From Archivesica marissinica (taxonomy: Eukaryota > Mollusca > Bivalvia > Venerida > Vesicomyidae), in NCBI GenBank assembly GCA_014843695.1, contig CM026400.1, positions 40,540,923 to 40,604,922 on the forward strand: a DNA stretch of 64,000 nucleotides. The letters run 5' to 3'. The translations under genes and the position numbers were made by a program. Shown one piece after another: positions 62,638 through 64,000 of this stretch. Position 1 is the first letter of the stretch. The number at the start of each line of letters is the position of its first letter. The notes beneath the pieces were generated by a model, which made no database searches, was not told where the DNA came from, and saw only the letters and a list, made by a program, of their open reading frames with translations.

Positions 62638-62871
62638 CCCTTTCAACACCACATACCTCTAAATAGGCTAACAAAAAGTGTAGATCCAGATGAGCCGGCT
62701 CGTAACGAGCCGTCTCATCAGGATCTGCACTTTTTGCCAGTAAAATTGCTATTTTTAGAGAGAAAAAACCCATTTTAATAAATGAACTGTTCCAAATGTA
62801 ATTTTCTTATTAATTTATTGGTCTAAAAATATGATGCACCAGTCCATGTCAGTTACTTGGTGTTGAATGGG
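62638..62871. mobile_element. piggyBac-type palindromic MITE, copy 3
   Basis: Left end CCCTTTCAACACCA, right end GGTGTTGAATGGG followed by TTAA. The left flank reads TAAA. The core palindrome GATGAGCCGGCTCGTAACGA then GCCGTCTCATC is intact. It has the same orientation as copy 1. Confidence 0.83.
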
Positions 62872-63037
62872 TTAAGTTAAATGGGTTCATACAGAAGTTA
62901 ATACGTACCCACTTCAATAATAAGTTTAAACAACAAAAGCACGTTTACATTGCTCACCATCTTCAATATCGCCATCAACAAATCAGCATTCTATATCATA
63001 GTCGAACTCAACTTGATTGCTACATTTCATGTTATTA

Positions 63038-63240
63038 TGCTTCTCACCAATGTGACCCGGGTTCCATCCTCGGGCTGGGAAGTATGTGAGGTGGTACGAT
63101 GGTCGCCAGATCGGACAGGTGGGTTTTCTCCGGGTACTCCAGTTTCCTCCCACATGAATGACCACATATACGCTTTCATCCGCGCAAAGGAGAATGATTA
63201 ATATAAGTTTTTAGAACTGTTGTAGAAATAAATAAAGTTT
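63038..63240 (+). mobile_element. SINE family C, 5'-truncated
   Basis: Starts inside the tRNA-like head (CTTCTCACCAATGTGACCCG) and has B box GGTTCCATCCT. It keeps the TTTTCTCCGGGTACTCCAGT core and the tail TTAATATAAGTTTTTAGAAC with AAATAAATAAAG. Confidence 0.8.
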
Positions 63241-63479
63241 AAAATTCTGCATACATGTACAGCTCGCAGTGTACATCACATGTACAGCTCGCCTCTAAGC
63301 AGCTCCTTCGAGAACTACATGACAGCAATTACACCCCTGTCTCAGGTGCATCACACAGTCAATAACAATGTCTCCATTCTCCTACCAACCACGACTGACC
63401 GGAGAAAACATCTGAGGACAGCTTCCATGCTGCTTGTCCACACATGACATTATAGTAATTAATACTTGGTCCATGGATT

Positions 63480-63898
63480 TCCCCCATTATATACCGAGTC
63501 AAAAAAGAAACGATCCCGTTAGTGGTGGACGGGAACCTAAACGCCCAGCGGTACTGTGATGTGATCCTTGCGCCAGTTGTTGTGCCGTTCTTTAACGCCA
63601 ACAGAAACGTCATACTGTTCCAACAGGACAACGCCAGGTGTCATACTGCTCGGATTTCCACCACATGATTGGAGCAGAACAATATTGAAACCCTGCCGTG
63701 TCACCCATAGAACAGTTGTGGGATACGTTAGACCACCGCGTCAGACGACGTCAGCCGGTAACGTTAAACCAACTGAGGGATGTTTTGCGTCAGGAGTGGA
63801 CAAATATTGACCAGCAAGAGATTCAGACACTCTTCCGTTCGATGCGACGGCGGTGCATTGCAGTGAGAGACGCAAATGGTGCTCATACTCGGTATTGA
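63480..63898 (+). pseudogene. Tc1/mariner-type transposase, broken C-terminal part
   Basis: A plus-strand frame reads LVVVDGNLNAQRYCDVILAP then VVVPFFNANRNVILFQQDNA and RCHTARIS. This is the catalytic core of Tc1-type transposases around the second Asp of the DDE triad, in QQDNARCH. A TGA then interrupts the frame. After LEQNNIETLP about 20-30 bp are missing and the frame shifts. It resumes as SPIEQLWDTLDHRVRRRQPV and ends with RSMRRRCIAVRDANGAHTRY and TGA at 63896-63898. SPIEQLWD carries the third acidic residue region. The N-terminal DNA-binding part is absent or decayed beyond recognition between about 63355 and 63480. The element probably continues past the right edge of the window. It cannot encode an active enzyme. 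Confidence 0.9.
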
Positions 63899-64000
63899 CG
63901 TCTGTGTGAAAACTCCATTAGACCCCTGTCCGACGAATTACGTCATCACGCAGCACTCAGTTTCGGAGGCTCATTATGCTTTATGTGCTCCTCTTTCAAA

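Overview
The window reads as nuclear DNA of an animal, most likely a lophotrochozoan and probably a mollusc such as a bivalve. The evidence is a split homeobox gene with animal introns, four kinds of tRNA-derived SINE, several MITE families, LINE and Tc1 remnants, and very abundant AT-rich tandem repeats. The species cannot be named from the sequence alone.

Only one convincing protein gene is present: an Nkx6-type homeobox gene on the minus strand. Its three coding exons are 22444-21952, 15257-15088 and 4149-4015. They join in phase to a predicted 265-residue protein with an eh1-like repressor motif, the Nkx6 linker motif and a homeodomain split by intron 2 just before WFQNRR. A possible TATA box lies at 23092-23085 and a possible polyadenylation signal at 3417-3412. 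Intron 1 (6.7 kb) and intron 2 (10.9 kb) are full of SINEs, a LINE tail, MITEs and minisatellites, including a 2.7-kb array of a 15-bp unit.

Layout: 1-3015, two related 27-bp minisatellites; 3.4-23.1 kb, the Nkx6 gene; 23.1-28.6 kb, intergenic DNA with SINEs and MITEs; 28.6-59.4 kb, an almost continuous run of seven tandem arrays (units of 18, 48, 41, 48, 34/41, 53 and 60 bp). The run ends in a 20.6-kb satellite of about 344 copies of a 60-bp unit with nested higher-order duplications. From 59.4 kb to the end there is a patchwork of MITEs, a 165-bp palindrome, LINE tails, SINEs and a broken Tc1-like transposase at the right edge.

The long open frames over the arrays are by-products of stop-free repeat units, many with lengths divisible by three. 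They are not listed as genes. I found no new protein-based system. The most notable material is the satellite block, the MITEs with visible target duplications, a MITE whose left end has become a tandem repeat, and SINE families with different heads that share a 3' tail.
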